Notes: generated by a model from the sequence alone, not told the origin. A stretch of 64,000 nucleotides of DNA from Acidobacteriota bacterium (GCA_016213775.1 JACQZR010000129.1:24636-88635); one strand, 5' to 3'; positions 28,064-36,832 are shown, counted from the first letter of the stretch. Program-made: numbers and translations.

Positions 28064-28259
28064 TCGTTACCTCGACAAGCTTCGCGTTCTCCGCCAACGT
28101 AAGTTCCCCCGGCGGGAGGTACAGCCGAATAGCTTCCTCAATATTTTGCCGAGCTTCCTCTTCCGTGTCCCCAGCGGATGCGCAGCCCGGTAGTTCCGGA
28201 CACACCGCCGAGAAGCTGCCCGCTTGCGGGTCATACTCTAGAACGATACGGAACGTCAT
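28056..28259 (-). CDS. hicB: HicB-like antitoxin (second module)
   Basis: The 67-residue protein is a compact HicB-type antitoxin of the partial RNase H fold. The hallmarks are VLEYDPQAGSFSAVCPELPGCASAGDT followed by EEEARQNIEEAIRLYL. It ends VTIG, with its stop inside the first codons of the frameshifted hicA. No DNA-binding helix-turn-helix or ribbon-helix-helix is fused, so autoregulation by this short form is uncertain. It looks intact although its toxin is broken. Confidence 0.85.
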   Translation of the reverse strand: MTFRIVLEYDPQAGSFSAVCPELPGCASAGDTEEEARQNIEEAIRLYLPPGELTLAENAKLVEVTIG

Positions 28260-28277
28260 GACCCCAGTTTAACCTCC

Positions 28278-28817
28278 TCACCCCGCCGGGAGAATCTCCA
28301 CCACCTCCGCGAACGCCCTCCCGCTGGCATGCCGCAACTGATTGCACCGCCCATACAGCGTCTGCCCCGAAACCCCGCCCAGTAAATGCTCCAGCCGGTG
28401 ATCAATCACAATCTCAAAATACCCGCGAGGATGGCTCGTGAACGGCACCTGCAACTGTTGCAGCACACCCCCCAGCGGCACATGCCCCTCGCCGATCAGC
28501 CGGCGCGCCTCGCCATGAAAATCCGTCAGATGAATCCCGATCGCCCCAAATTCCACGGGCGTATGATCGGTCCTGCGGCGCAGCACGGACGCCCGCACCA
28601 AATACTCGGCCATCCGCGACGACGCGTGCACATCCAACTCAATCTCACATCCGTGAAACTCCGCCAGACGTGACGTCATGTCGTTCTTGTGTACCAGCAG
28701 CCCGCGACCCACCTCGGGCAGCGCCGCGGCTTCGACGAAGGTTACGCGAAGGTCCCCGCTCGACAGTCCGTAGAAGAACCGCAGCGGCGCGAGAATGTCG
28801 GTTTCCGTAGCAATCAT
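28278..28817 (-). CDS. Chorismate-pyruvate-lyase-like (UbiC/UTRA fold) protein
   Basis: The 179-residue protein resembles the UbiC/UTRA-fold family. Conserved elements are RASVLRRRTDHTPVEFGAIGI, an arginine-rich HGEARRLIGEGHVPLG, and the end of the fold, LYGRCNQLRHASGRAFAEVVEILP. UbiC converts chorismate to 4-hydroxybenzoate plus pyruvate. This copy has no HTH domain, so it is not a GntR regulator. No ubiquinone genes adjoin it. The ATG at 28817 is preferred over a TTG two codons upstream. It diverges from the molybdenum hydroxylase operon; the 150-base gap (28818-28967) has no clear feature. Confidence 0.55.
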   Translation of the reverse strand: MIATETDILAPLRFFYGLSSGDLRVTFVEAAALPEVGRGLLVHKNDMTSRLAEFHGCEIELDVHASSRMAEYLVRASVLRRRTDHTPVEFGAIGIHLTDFHGEARRLIGEGHVPLGGVLQQLQVPFTSHPRGYFEIVIDHRLEHLLGGVSGQTLYGRCNQLRHASGRAFAEVVEILPAG

Positions 28818-28967
28818 GCGCAAACTCGTATTGATGCGACGTGGCAGCGAAATGTTTCCCAGCTTCGCGTAAACAGTGCAGAAAGGACCCCGGAGTTCGT
28901 TGTACCCTGGATATTGCCCGCGAGCGTGCTTCCATCATCGCACGCCCGCCATACCAGGAGACAACTC

Positions 28968-29828
28968 GTGAAATGGTTTGATTACTCCGCGCCGCGGACA
29001 CTCGACGAGGCTCTCGATACCTACGCCTCGCACCCGCACGCGCGACTACTTGCCGGCGGCACTGACCTCTTGGTCCAAATGCGCGCCGGCCGCAAGGAAA
29101 CCGATCTCGTCATCGACACCAAGCGCATTCCCGAACTCAACGAACTGCACTGCAACGGCGCACTCACGCTCGGCGCCGCTGTACCCTGCTGCCGCATCTA
29201 TGAGGACGCCGCGGTCAAGTCCGCGTTCCCAGCGCTCGCCGCAGTCGCCTCGATCATCGGCGGCATCCAGATCCAGGGTCGCGCCTCCATTGGCGGCAAC
29301 CTCTGCAACGCCGCTCCCAGCGCCGATTCCATTCCGCTCCTGATCGCCCTAGGCGCGACGGCGCGCATCGTCTACAAGGGCGGCGAACGGTCGGTCCCCG
29401 TCGAAGATTTCTGCACCGCCCCCGGACAGAACATCCTCCAACCCGGCGAACTGCTCGTCTCCATCCAGATCCCCAAACCGGAACCGCACAGCGGATCGCA
29501 CTACCTGCGCTTCATCCCGCGCAATGAAATGGACATCGCAGTGGCGGGCGCCGGCGTCGCAGTCACCCTCAACGGCGGCACCATCACCGCCGCTCGCATC
29601 GCGCTGGCGTCGGTCGCTCCAACACCGCTGTTCGTCAAAGCCGCCGGTGACGCGCTGGTGGGGCAACCGGCAACAGAGGAGTCCGTCAACAAAGCGGCTC
29701 TCCTCGCCAAAGACGCTGCCAAGCCGATCAGCGACATGCGCGGCACCGCCGACTACCGCCGCCATCTCTGTGCGGTACTCACCCGTCGCGCCCTGCGCGC
29801 GGCCATCGTTCAGGCACAGGAGGCATAA
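28968..29828 (+). CDS. Molybdenum hydroxylase, FAD-binding subunit
   Basis: This medium subunit of a xanthine-dehydrogenase/CO-dehydrogenase-type enzyme has 286 residues. The FAD site is visible as LLAGGTDLLVQMRAG (about 25-39) and IQGRASIGGNLCNAAPSAD (about 103-121). It passes electrons from the 2Fe-2S subunit to an acceptor. The start is GTG 28968, with CAGGAG seven bases upstream; the longer open frame to 28689 is antisense to the neighbouring gene. The stop lies one base before the 2Fe-2S gene. Confidence 0.9.
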   Translation: MKWFDYSAPRTLDEALDTYASHPHARLLAGGTDLLVQMRAGRKETDLVIDTKRIPELNELHCNGALTLGAAVPCCRIYEDAAVKSAFPALAAVASIIGGIQIQGRASIGGNLCNAAPSADSIPLLIALGATARIVYKGGERSVPVEDFCTAPGQNILQPGELLVSIQIPKPEPHSGSHYLRFIPRNEMDIAVAGAGVAVTLNGGTITAARIALASVAPTPLFVKAAGDALVGQPATEESVNKAALLAKDAAKPISDMRGTADYRRHLCAVLTRRALRAAIVQAQEA

Positions 29829-29829
29829 G

Positions 29830-30315
29830 ATGCAGAACAAAGTTCAAGTCCATACCACCATCAATGGCGAGGAAGTCGATTTCCTCTGCGAGCCGCGCCA
29901 GAGCCTGCTCGAATGCCTCCGCGACAATCTCAATCAAACCGGCACCAAGGAAGGCTGTAACGACGGCAACTGCGGAGCATGCACTGTCAACCTCGACGGC
30001 CGCATTGTCACCTCCTGCCTGGTGCTCGGCGTGGAAGCGGAAGGCCGGCAGATCACCACGATTGAAGGCATCGCCAAAGGTAACCAGTTGCACCCTCTCC
30101 AGCGCGCGTTCCTCGAAGAAGCCGCGCTCCAGTGTGGCATCTGCACTCCCGGCTTCATCGTCGCAGCCAAAGCCTTGCTCGATCATGAACCCAACCCAAG
30201 CGAAGACCGTATCCGCTGGTGGCTTGCCAACAATCTCTGCCGCTGCACCGGTTACGACAAGATCATTCGCGCTGTTCAAAAAGCCGCAGCCGTACTTCAG
30301 GAGGCCAAAGCATGA
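29830..30315 (+). CDS. Molybdenum hydroxylase, 2Fe-2S subunit
   Basis: This small subunit of 161 residues carries two [2Fe-2S] clusters. The plant-ferredoxin-type cluster uses C43, C48, C51 and C63 (EGCNDGNCGAC and later SC). The second cluster uses C102, C105, C137 and C139 in QCGICTPGF and NLCRCTGYD. It relays electrons between the molybdenum and FAD subunits. Its start is one base after the FAD-subunit stop, and its stop overlaps the next ATG by four bases. Confidence 0.95.
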   Translation: MQNKVQVHTTINGEEVDFLCEPRQSLLECLRDNLNQTGTKEGCNDGNCGACTVNLDGRIVTSCLVLGVEAEGRQITTIEGIAKGNQLHPLQRAFLEEAALQCGICTPGFIVAAKALLDHEPNPSEDRIRWWLANNLCRCTGYDKIIRAVQKAAAVLQEAKA

Positions 30316-32552
30316 GCACTCAATACAACGTTCTGGGCACGCGCCCCATCCGCCACGATGGCGCTGACAAAGTAACAGGCCGGGCAATCTACGGAGCCGA
30401 CTTCCACCTCGCCGGCATGCTCCACGGCTTCGTCCTTCGCAGCCCGCATGCCCACGCCCGCATCAAGCGCATTGACACGTCCAAGGCCGCGCAGTATCCA
30501 GGCGTGAAGGCAATCGTGACCGCCGATGATTTCCCCCAAACGCCCGACCGCATCGTCGACCTCGGCGAAGGCCCCACACCACTCAGCTACGCGCGCGGCA
30601 ACGTGCTAGCCAAGGGCAAAGTCCTCTATCAGGGACACGCTGTGGCCGGCATCGCCGCCATCAATGCCCACGTCGCCGAAGAGGCCGCCAAGCTGATCGA
30701 AGTCGAATACGAGCCGCTGCCTTGTGTTCTCACCGCGCCCGACGCGATGAAGGACGGCGCGCCCATCCTTCATGAAGACCTCAAGACAACGGAGTTGGGC
30801 GAGAAAACGGACCGGGTCAGCAATGTCAGCACCCACTTCCGCCACGTGCTCGGCAACAGTGATGAGCGCTTTGCCAAGGGCGATCTCCGCGTCTTCGAAG
30901 GCGAATTCGACACCGCTACTGTTCATCAGGGCTACATCGAACCGCACGCCGCTACCGTGCTCTGGAACAACGATGGCCGTGTGCTCGTATGGTGCTCCAC
31001 GCAGGGCGCGTTCGTCGTACGCGATGTCACTGCCGTTCTGCTCGATGTCCCGGTGCAACAGGTGCGCGTCACGCCTACCGAAATCGGCGGCGGATTCGGC
31101 GGCAAAATTCCCGTTTATCTCGAGCCCGTTGCCGCGCTGCTCTCCAAGAAGACCGGCCGCCCCGTGAAGCTGCTCATGTCGCGCCGCGACGTGTTCGAAG
31201 GCTCCGGCCCCACGCCAGGCAGTCATATCAAAGTGAAGATCGGTGTTACGCCGGAGGGCCGTATCGAAGCGGCCCAGGCGTCTCTCGCCTACGAAGCGGG
31301 CGCGTACCCCGGCGCGATGGTCGGCCCGGGGACGATGTGCATTTTCGCCGCCTACGACATCCCGAATGTCACCATTGACGGCTACGATGTGGTGGTGAAT
31401 AAGCCGAGCACCGCCGCCTACCGCGCGCCCGGTGCAACCAACGCCGCCTTTGCCGCTGAAACCATCGTCGATGAAATCGCCGAAACGCTCGGCCTCGACC
31501 CCATCGAGCTCCGGCTCAAGAACGCCTCCAAGGAAGGCACCCGCCGGGCCGACGGTCCCAAGTTTCGCCGCATCGGCTGCATCGAAGTGCTCGAAGCGAT
31601 GAAGGCGAGCGCCCACTACAACGCGCCCCTGGCCGGCCCCAACCGCGGGCGCGGCATCGCGATCGGCTTCTGGTTCAACGCCGGCCTTCCCTCCTCGGTG
31701 AACATCAGCGTCACCAACGACGGCTCGGTCAATCTGGTGGAAGGCTCCACCGATATCGGCGGCACGCGCACGTCCATCGCCATGCAGGCGGCGGAAGTGC
31801 TCGGCATCCCCGTCGAGCGCGTCAACCCAACGGTCGTCGATACGGACTCGGTCGGCTTCACGCACGTCACCGGCGGCAGCCGCACGACATTCGCCACTGG
31901 CTACGCTGCGTACGAAGCCGCGCAGGACGTGATGCGACAGATGAAGGAACGGGCCGCGAAACTGATGGAGACCGACGCCGCCAGCGTCACCGCCGACAAA
32001 GGCGTGTTCACCGCCAACGGTAAATCGCTCACCTTCGCCGAGATCGCCGCCAAGCTCGACGCCACCGGTGGACCCATCACTGGCCGCGGCGCAGTAAACC
32101 CCAAGAGCGCCGGTGGTTCGTTCTCCGGCGCAATCGCCGACGTGGAAGTCGATCCTGAAACCGGCCGCACGCAAATCCTCCGATTTACCTCCATCCAGGA
32201 TGCGGGCAAAGCCATCCATCCCAGCTACGTCGAAGGCCAGATGCAGGGCGGCAGCGTCCAGGGCATCGGTTGGGCGCTCAACGAGGAATACTACATGAGC
32301 GATCAAGGCCGGATGATGAATTCGAGCCTCCTCGACTACCGCATGCCCACCGCCCTTGACCTCCCGATGATCGAGACCATCATCGTTGAAGTGGCCAACC
32401 CGCTCCATCCCTTCGGCGTGCGCGGCGTGGGCGAAGCGAACATCGTGCCACCGCCCGCGGCCGTCGCCAATGCGATCTATCATGCAAAAGGCGTTCGCAT
32501 GCGCCGTCTGCCGATGAAGCCGTCTGCCGTAATGGAAGCCATCGGAATGTAA
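30312..32552 (+). CDS. Molybdenum hydroxylase, molybdopterin-binding subunit
   Basis: The 746-residue large subunit binds the molybdenum cofactor. Family elements are the N-terminal DKVTGRAIYGADF, the cofactor-contact GGGFGGK, AYRAPGATNAAFAAE, and the C-terminal GVRGVGEANIVPPPAAV. The last of these contains the catalytic Glu expected in hydroxylases of the xanthine dehydrogenase/aldehyde oxidase/CO dehydrogenase superfamily. It does not show the CO-dehydrogenase-specific active-site loop clearly, so the substrate (purine, aldehyde or heteroaromatic) is open. The gene overlaps the 2Fe-2S gene by four bases and is followed after six bases by the MoaD-like gene. Confidence 0.92.
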   Translation: MSTQYNVLGTRPIRHDGADKVTGRAIYGADFHLAGMLHGFVLRSPHAHARIKRIDTSKAAQYPGVKAIVTADDFPQTPDRIVDLGEGPTPLSYARGNVLAKGKVLYQGHAVAGIAAINAHVAEEAAKLIEVEYEPLPCVLTAPDAMKDGAPILHEDLKTTELGEKTDRVSNVSTHFRHVLGNSDERFAKGDLRVFEGEFDTATVHQGYIEPHAATVLWNNDGRVLVWCSTQGAFVVRDVTAVLLDVPVQQVRVTPTEIGGGFGGKIPVYLEPVAALLSKKTGRPVKLLMSRRDVFEGSGPTPGSHIKVKIGVTPEGRIEAAQASLAYEAGAYPGAMVGPGTMCIFAAYDIPNVTIDGYDVVVNKPSTAAYRAPGATNAAFAAETIVDEIAETLGLDPIELRLKNASKEGTRRADGPKFRRIGCIEVLEAMKASAHYNAPLAGPNRGRGIAIGFWFNAGLPSSVNISVTNDGSVNLVEGSTDIGGTRTSIAMQAAEVLGIPVERVNPTVVDTDSVGFTHVTGGSRTTFATGYAAYEAAQDVMRQMKERAAKLMETDAASVTADKGVFTANGKSLTFAEIAAKLDATGGPITGRGAVNPKSAGGSFSGAIADVEVDPETGRTQILRFTSIQDAGKAIHPSYVEGQMQGGSVQGIGWALNEEYYMSDQGRMMNSSLLDYRMPTALDLPMIETIIVEVANPLHPFGVRGVGEANIVPPPAAVANAIYHAKGVRMRRLPMKPSAVMEAIGM

Positions 32553-32558
32553 TCCGCC

Positions 32559-32822
32559 ATGCCCACCGTATTTCTTCCCGCGCAATTGCGCCCACTAGCC
32601 GGCGGGCGTGAATCCGTCGAAGTGGAAGGAGCCACTGTGCGGCAAGTCATTCAGGCGCTCGATCAACAACACCCCGGCCTCCGCGACCGTCTCATGGACG
32701 ACGATCGGCTTCGCCCCAATATTTCTGTCGCCGTCGATGGTCTCGTTTCTCCGCTCGGCCTTTTGGAGGAAACGCCACCCGATTGCGAAATCCATTTCGT
32801 AACCGCCATCTCCGGAGGATAG
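32559..32822 (+). CDS. MoaD/ThiS-family sulfur carrier protein
   Basis: The 87-residue protein has the ubiquitin-like MoaD/ThiS fold, with FLPAQLRPLAGG at the start, the helix VRQVIQALDQQHPGL, and the essential C-terminal Gly-Gly (AISGG). The C-terminal Gly is normally activated by an E1-like enzyme and carries a thiocarboxylate. No E1 gene is near. It lies between the molybdenum hydroxylase and the sulfatase genes, six and two bases apart. A role in molybdenum cofactor supply fits the hydroxylase; the link to the sulfatase is unclear. Confidence 0.85.
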   Translation: MPTVFLPAQLRPLAGGRESVEVEGATVRQVIQALDQQHPGLRDRLMDDDRLRPNISVAVDGLVSPLGLLEETPPDCEIHFVTAISGG

Positions 32823-32824
32823 CC

Positions 32825-34570
32825 ATGTCCGCACCCACTCGCCGCCAGTTTCTCGGCACCGCCCCATTGGCAATGCCGCTCGTGGCGCAGACTCGCCGCC
32901 GACCCAACGTGATCATCCTGCTCACCGATGATCAAGGCTACGGCGACTTCTCCGCGCACGGCAACCCTGTTCTGAAGACACCCAACATGGACGGTCTGCA
33001 CAAGGAAAGCGTCCGCTTCACTGACTTCCATGTCGCCCCCATGTGCACACCCACCCGTGGCCAGTTGCTCACCGGAATGGACGCAATGCACAACCGCGCC
33101 ACTTCGGTCACCGCCGGCCGCGCTCTGGTGAAACGCGGCATCCCGATGATGCCTGCGATGTTCGCCGCCGCAGGCTATGCCACCGGCATGTTCGGCAAAT
33201 GGCATGTCGGCGATCACTACCCTTACCGCCCCATCGATCGCGGCTTCCAGGAAGCCAAATACCACCACGGCTTCGGCATGAGTTCCGCCGTCGAATTCAG
33301 TAACGACTATTTCAACGGCCGCTACCACGATCGCAACGGCAAGCCGCAAAAGTTCACCGGCTACTGCACTGACTTCTGGTTCGATTCCGCCATCAAATGG
33401 ATGCGCGAGCAGTCGGCGAAGAAGCAGCCGTTCCTCTGCTACCTGCCCACCAACGCGCCGCACGGACCTGCCTGGGTGGCCGCCAAATACTCCGCCCCTT
33501 ACGACAAGCCCGGTCTACCGGCGGCGTTCTATGGCATGATCGCCAACGTGGATGAAAACATCGGCAAGCTCGAAGCGTTCCTGAAGGAATCGGGTCTCCG
33601 CGACGACACCATCTTCATCTTCATGACCGACAACGGTGGCACCGCCGGCGTGCGTGTCTTCAACGCCGAAATGCGCGAGCGCAAGACTTCTGTTTACGAT
33701 GGCGGCCACCGCGTACCGTGTTTCGTCCGCTGGCCTAACGGCAATTTGCGCAAGCCGTCCGAGGTGAACGCCCCGGCGCAAATCCAGGACATTCTGCCTA
33801 CCATCCTCGATCTATGCGATGTGAAGCCCGCAGCCAACGCAGCATTCGACGGTAAGAGCCTCGCTCCCATCCTCCGCGGTAAGACCGATAAAATGCCCGA
33901 CCGCATGATGATCGTCCAATACGGCCAGATCCCGGAGAAATGGGATGCCTGCGTCCTCTGGGACAAATGGCGGCTCATCAAGGGCAAGGAGCTATACGAC
34001 TTCAGCGCCGACGTGAGCGAGAAGACTGACCTTGCCGCCAAGCACCCTGACGTGGTGAAGAAGATGCGCGACCACTACGAGAAATGGTGGGCTCCCATTG
34101 AAGCCAACCTCCGCGACTTCCAACCGTTGACCATCGGCTCCGACGTCGAAAACCCGGTCATGCTCTGCAGCGCGGACTGGCAGGATATCTACGCGGACAA
34201 CCCCGGCCACGTCCTCAACGCCGCGGGCGGTCCTCGCGGGGGCCCCTGGAACGTTGACGTCGATCGCGACGGCACCTACCAGATCGCCCTCTCGCGCTGG
34301 CCCCCCGACCTCTTTCAGCCCCTCACCGCCAGCCTTCCCGAGCAGCACAAGACGGTGGGCAAACTCCCCGCCGGAAAAGCTTTTCCCATCGCCAAAGCGC
34401 GCCTCAAAGTAGGCCCCCACGATCTCACGGAGGCTACCGCCGTTACCACCAAATCCGCGATCTTCCGGGTCCCGTTGAGCAGGGGCCGCACGCAACTCCA
34501 CGGCTGGTTCCAGGACGCCGAGGGCAAGGACCTCTGCGGGGCCTATTACGCCATCGTCATCCGGGTCTGA
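32825..34570 (+). CDS. Tat-exported arylsulfatase-type sulfatase
   Basis: The 581-residue sulfatase has a twin-arginine-type signal (TRRQFLGTAPLAM, residues 5-17), so it is probably exported folded. The metal site begins NVIILLTDDQGYGD (D35, D36). The sulfatase signature is CTPTRGQLLTG, with C74 to be converted to formylglycine. Later sites are GKWHVG and FMTDNGG. The last 140 residues form a beta domain. It hydrolyses sulfate esters, probably of polysaccharides. The ribosome binding site GGAGG lies within the codons for the terminal Gly-Gly of the MoaD-like gene, so the two are closely coupled. Confidence 0.93.
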   Translation: MSAPTRRQFLGTAPLAMPLVAQTRRRPNVIILLTDDQGYGDFSAHGNPVLKTPNMDGLHKESVRFTDFHVAPMCTPTRGQLLTGMDAMHNRATSVTAGRALVKRGIPMMPAMFAAAGYATGMFGKWHVGDHYPYRPIDRGFQEAKYHHGFGMSSAVEFSNDYFNGRYHDRNGKPQKFTGYCTDFWFDSAIKWMREQSAKKQPFLCYLPTNAPHGPAWVAAKYSAPYDKPGLPAAFYGMIANVDENIGKLEAFLKESGLRDDTIFIFMTDNGGTAGVRVFNAEMRERKTSVYDGGHRVPCFVRWPNGNLRKPSEVNAPAQIQDILPTILDLCDVKPAANAAFDGKSLAPILRGKTDKMPDRMMIVQYGQIPEKWDACVLWDKWRLIKGKELYDFSADVSEKTDLAAKHPDVVKKMRDHYEKWWAPIEANLRDFQPLTIGSDVENPVMLCSADWQDIYADNPGHVLNAAGGPRGGPWNVDVDRDGTYQIALSRWPPDLFQPLTASLPEQHKTVGKLPAGKAFPIAKARLKVGPHDLTEATAVTTKSAIFRVPLSRGRTQLHGWFQDAEGKDLCGAYYAIVIRV

Positions 34571-34646
34571 GCGGCAGGAATATCACCGTACAACTTGGTG
34601 GCCTATTGACTTTGGGTGGGGGATTGGTACGCTGGAGTTGGAGGGT

Positions 34647-34798
34647 ACCCCGCCCTTGACGGGCGGGGTGCTTGGCCTTTAGCCAAAGCGAATCGTGATG
34701 ACGATGCGCCTTAGCGTTAGGTTAAGACTAACGCTGATGCGAATACGCATTTGGTGCCTCCTTTCCCGGGGCTTGACTCACGGTCTACGCCGTGAGTC
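34647..34798. repeat. Three separate inverted repeats in a gene-free spacer
   Basis: Between the sulfatase and trxA (34571-34962) there is no ordinary gene, but there are three hairpins. The first has a perfect 9-base stem, 34647-34655 with 34661-34669 and loop TTGAC. The second has a 10-base stem with one G-T pair, 34711-34720 with 34728-34737. The third has a perfect 9-base stem, 34775-34783 with 34790-34798. They may be terminators for the sulfatase operon or REP-like elements; their cores differ from one another. Confidence 0.55.
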
Positions 34799-34829
34799 CC
34801 CCGGTCAGAAGAAAGGAGCTTTCCAATGA
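34698..34829 (+). CDS. Possible 43-residue Arg-rich peptide, coupled to a 12-residue ORF
   Basis: An ATG at 34698 opens 43 codons for a peptide of alternating Arg and hydrophobic residues (MTMRLSVRLRLTLMRIRIW). Its stop TGA overlaps, as ATGA, a second ATG at 34826 that opens 12 codons ending at 34864 and has a good AAGGAG site. The first ORF spans two hairpins of the region. It may be a leader peptide pair, or just an open frame across structured DNA; I have no homology support. Confidence 0.2.
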   Translation: MTMRLSVRLRLTLMRIRIWCLLSRGLTHGLRRESPGQKKGAFQ

Positions 34830-34892
34830 ATTTCCGAGTCTGCGAAATCCCTCCATCTCAGTAGTGCGTGGAAGGATGGATTTCTCTCACCT

Positions 34893-34939
34893 GAAAACAA
34901 TAGAAACGCCCGCCCCCGGGCTTACCGGAAGCGGGCGTT
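34893..34939 (-). terminator. Intrinsic terminator of trxA
   Basis: On the minus strand, a stem of nine pairs (34939-34931 with 34913-34905, GC-rich) is followed by TTTCTATTGTTTTC. It begins 24 bases after the trxA stop, as expected for a factor-independent terminator. Confidence 0.7.
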
Positions 34940-34962
34940 GGAATGTCGCTGATAGGGTGTGT

Positions 34963-35292
34963 TTACAGGTGCCCGTCGAGCATCTTTTGCAGATCGGCTT
35001 TGCCAGTGGCGCCGACGCGCTGCTCGACGACCGAACCGCCCTTGAAGAGAAGCATCGTGGGGATCCCGCGGATGTTGTACCGCATCGGAGTGCCGGGGTT
35101 CTCATCCACGTTCATCTTCCCGATCTTCACCTTGCCGTTGTAGTCATCCGCCAGTGCATCCACCGTCGGGCTCATCATACGGCACGGGCCGCACCATTCG
35201 GCCCAAAAATCTACTAGCACGGGCGTTTCGGACTTGATAACGTCCGAATCAAAGTTCGCATCCGTGAATGTCAATGTGTTCTGACCTGCCAT
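34963..35292 (-). CDS. trxA: Thioredoxin
   Basis: This is a 109-residue thioredoxin with the active site WCGPC at 33-37, the structural cis-proline in RGIPTMLLF, and the C-terminal helix. It reduces disulfides in cytoplasmic proteins using electrons from thioredoxin reductase. It starts at the ATG at 35292 and ends before a strong terminator. No reductase gene is adjacent. Confidence 0.97.
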   Translation of the reverse strand: MAGQNTLTFTDANFDSDVIKSETPVLVDFWAEWCGPCRMMSPTVDALADDYNGKVKIGKMNVDENPGTPMRYNIRGIPTMLLFKGGSVVEQRVGATGKADLQKMLDGHL

Positions 35293-35356
35293 TTCAACCT
35301 CTCAACGACTGTAGATGAGTTCCACGAAAAAAAGATTCAGCCTGCAAGCGGGCAGC

Positions 35357-36775
35357 CTATCGCAAGGAGTCATACAGCCGGCTATAGGCGGACGCGGAAG
35401 CATCCCACGAATAATCGCGGCGCATGCCGGTCTGCTGCATCGCCTGCCAGCGCTCCGGTTCCTCGCCATGGACACGCAACGCTTCACGCAAGGCGCCCAA
35501 CATGGCTTCGGGGGTGTAGCTCCAGAACTTGAATCCCGTTTCCCCATCTATCGTATCATCCAGACCTCCGGTGGCGTGCACAACAGGGATCGTTCCGTAG
35601 CGCAGGGAATACATCTGATTCAACCCGCAGGGCTCGTAGTGGCTCGGCATGAGAAATATGTCTGAGCCGGCTTCAATCTTGTGCGCCAGCGTCTCGCTGT
35701 AAGCCACCCGGACAGCGAACTTATCAGGGCGGGCGGCGGCGAGTGCGCGGAACAGATTCTCGTATTCGCGTTCCCCGGAGCCGAGCACGGCGAACCGGAA
35801 GTCCCAGTGCAGGAGATCATGGGCCACCGCGGCGATCAAGTCGAACCCCTTTTGCGTGGCGAAGCGGGAGACGATTCCGATGATTGGTACTTCGGGGCGG
35901 TCCGTGGGGAGGCCCATTGTTTGCAGAAGGTCGAGCTTGCAGGCCCGCTTGCCGTCGAGGTCATCCACGGAGTAGTGGGCCGCGATGTGACGATCGGTTT
36001 CCGGACTCCATTCGGCGTAATCGACACCGTTCAGGATTCCCGAAAGGACATCGGCGCGCGACCGAAGCAGGCCATCGAGACCGAACCCCTGCTCGGCTGT
36101 TTGGATTTCCCGTGCGTATGCCGGGCTGACGGTGGTGAGGGCATCGGCGAATACCAGGCCACCCTTGAGCAGGTTTACGCGGCCGTGGAATTCCAGCAGG
36201 TCCGAACGGAATAATGCCTCCGGCAGTCCGAGCCAGAAAAGTAGATCGCGACCGATCCGCTGCTGGTAGCCCATGTTGTGGATCGTCATTACCGTGCGCA
36301 CGTTATGAAAGGTGGGGTCGCCATGGAAGTACTGTTTCAGGTAGACGGGAAGCAGTCCGGTCTGCCAATCGTGGCAGTGGATGATGTGCGGCCGAAAGAA
36401 GTGCCGCGCGATACCGAGAGCCGCATGGCATAGAGCCGCGAAACGCGTGGGGTTGTCCCAATGGTCTCCTGCCGCAGTGCCGTACAACCCGTCTCGATCG
36501 AAGAACTGGGGGCAATCGACGAGGTAGTACGGCACGCCATGGCGCACCACTTCAAAGATGTCGGCGGTGTAGCGGCCGGGCCCAACCCAAAGGGGCAGGT
36601 GGGACCAGACCATGCGGGCGCCTTCGAGTTTCACCTGGCGGTAGCGTGGCAGAACCACCGCCACTTCCTCTCCACGCGCCGCAAGGGCGGGGGGGAGCGC
36701 CCCTAACACGTCGGCGAGTCCGCCGGTCTTACAGAAGGGCGTCGCTTCAGAGGCGGCCATCAGGATGCGGGACAT
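35357..36775 (-). CDS. glgA: Glycogen synthase (ADP-glucose type)
   Basis: The 472-residue GT5 glycosyltransferase extends alpha-1,4-glucan from ADP-glucose. The N-terminal sugar-nucleotide loop is KTGGLADV (about 16-23), and HCHDWQTGLLP is the typical catalytic-face segment. The C-terminal E-x7-E region is HYEPCGLNQMYSLRYG, followed by TGGLDDTI. Its length matches the bacterial family. No other glycogen genes are near. It diverges from the BNR giant with a 57-base gap. Confidence 0.95.
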   Translation of the reverse strand: MSRILMAASEATPFCKTGGLADVLGALPPALAARGEEVAVVLPRYRQVKLEGARMVWSHLPLWVGPGRYTADIFEVVRHGVPYYLVDCPQFFDRDGLYGTAAGDHWDNPTRFAALCHAALGIARHFFRPHIIHCHDWQTGLLPVYLKQYFHGDPTFHNVRTVMTIHNMGYQQRIGRDLLFWLGLPEALFRSDLLEFHGRVNLLKGGLVFADALTTVSPAYAREIQTAEQGFGLDGLLRSRADVLSGILNGVDYAEWSPETDRHIAAHYSVDDLDGKRACKLDLLQTMGLPTDRPEVPIIGIVSRFATQKGFDLIAAVAHDLLHWDFRFAVLGSGEREYENLFRALAAARPDKFAVRVAYSETLAHKIEAGSDIFLMPSHYEPCGLNQMYSLRYGTIPVVHATGGLDDTIDGETGFKFWSYTPEAMLGALREALRVHGEEPERWQAMQQTGMRRDYSWDASASAYSRLYDSLR

Positions 36776-36832
36776 GCGAACTCAAATTGTACCGACACTG
36801 CCTGCCCCGCGGGGTAGTATGAATATGAACTA

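Noticed and set aside
30606..32585. 659-codon open frame on the minus strand
   Set aside because: It is antisense to the molybdopterin subunit gene, whose protein has clear motifs. The antisense translation is Gly/Asp/His-rich without family features.
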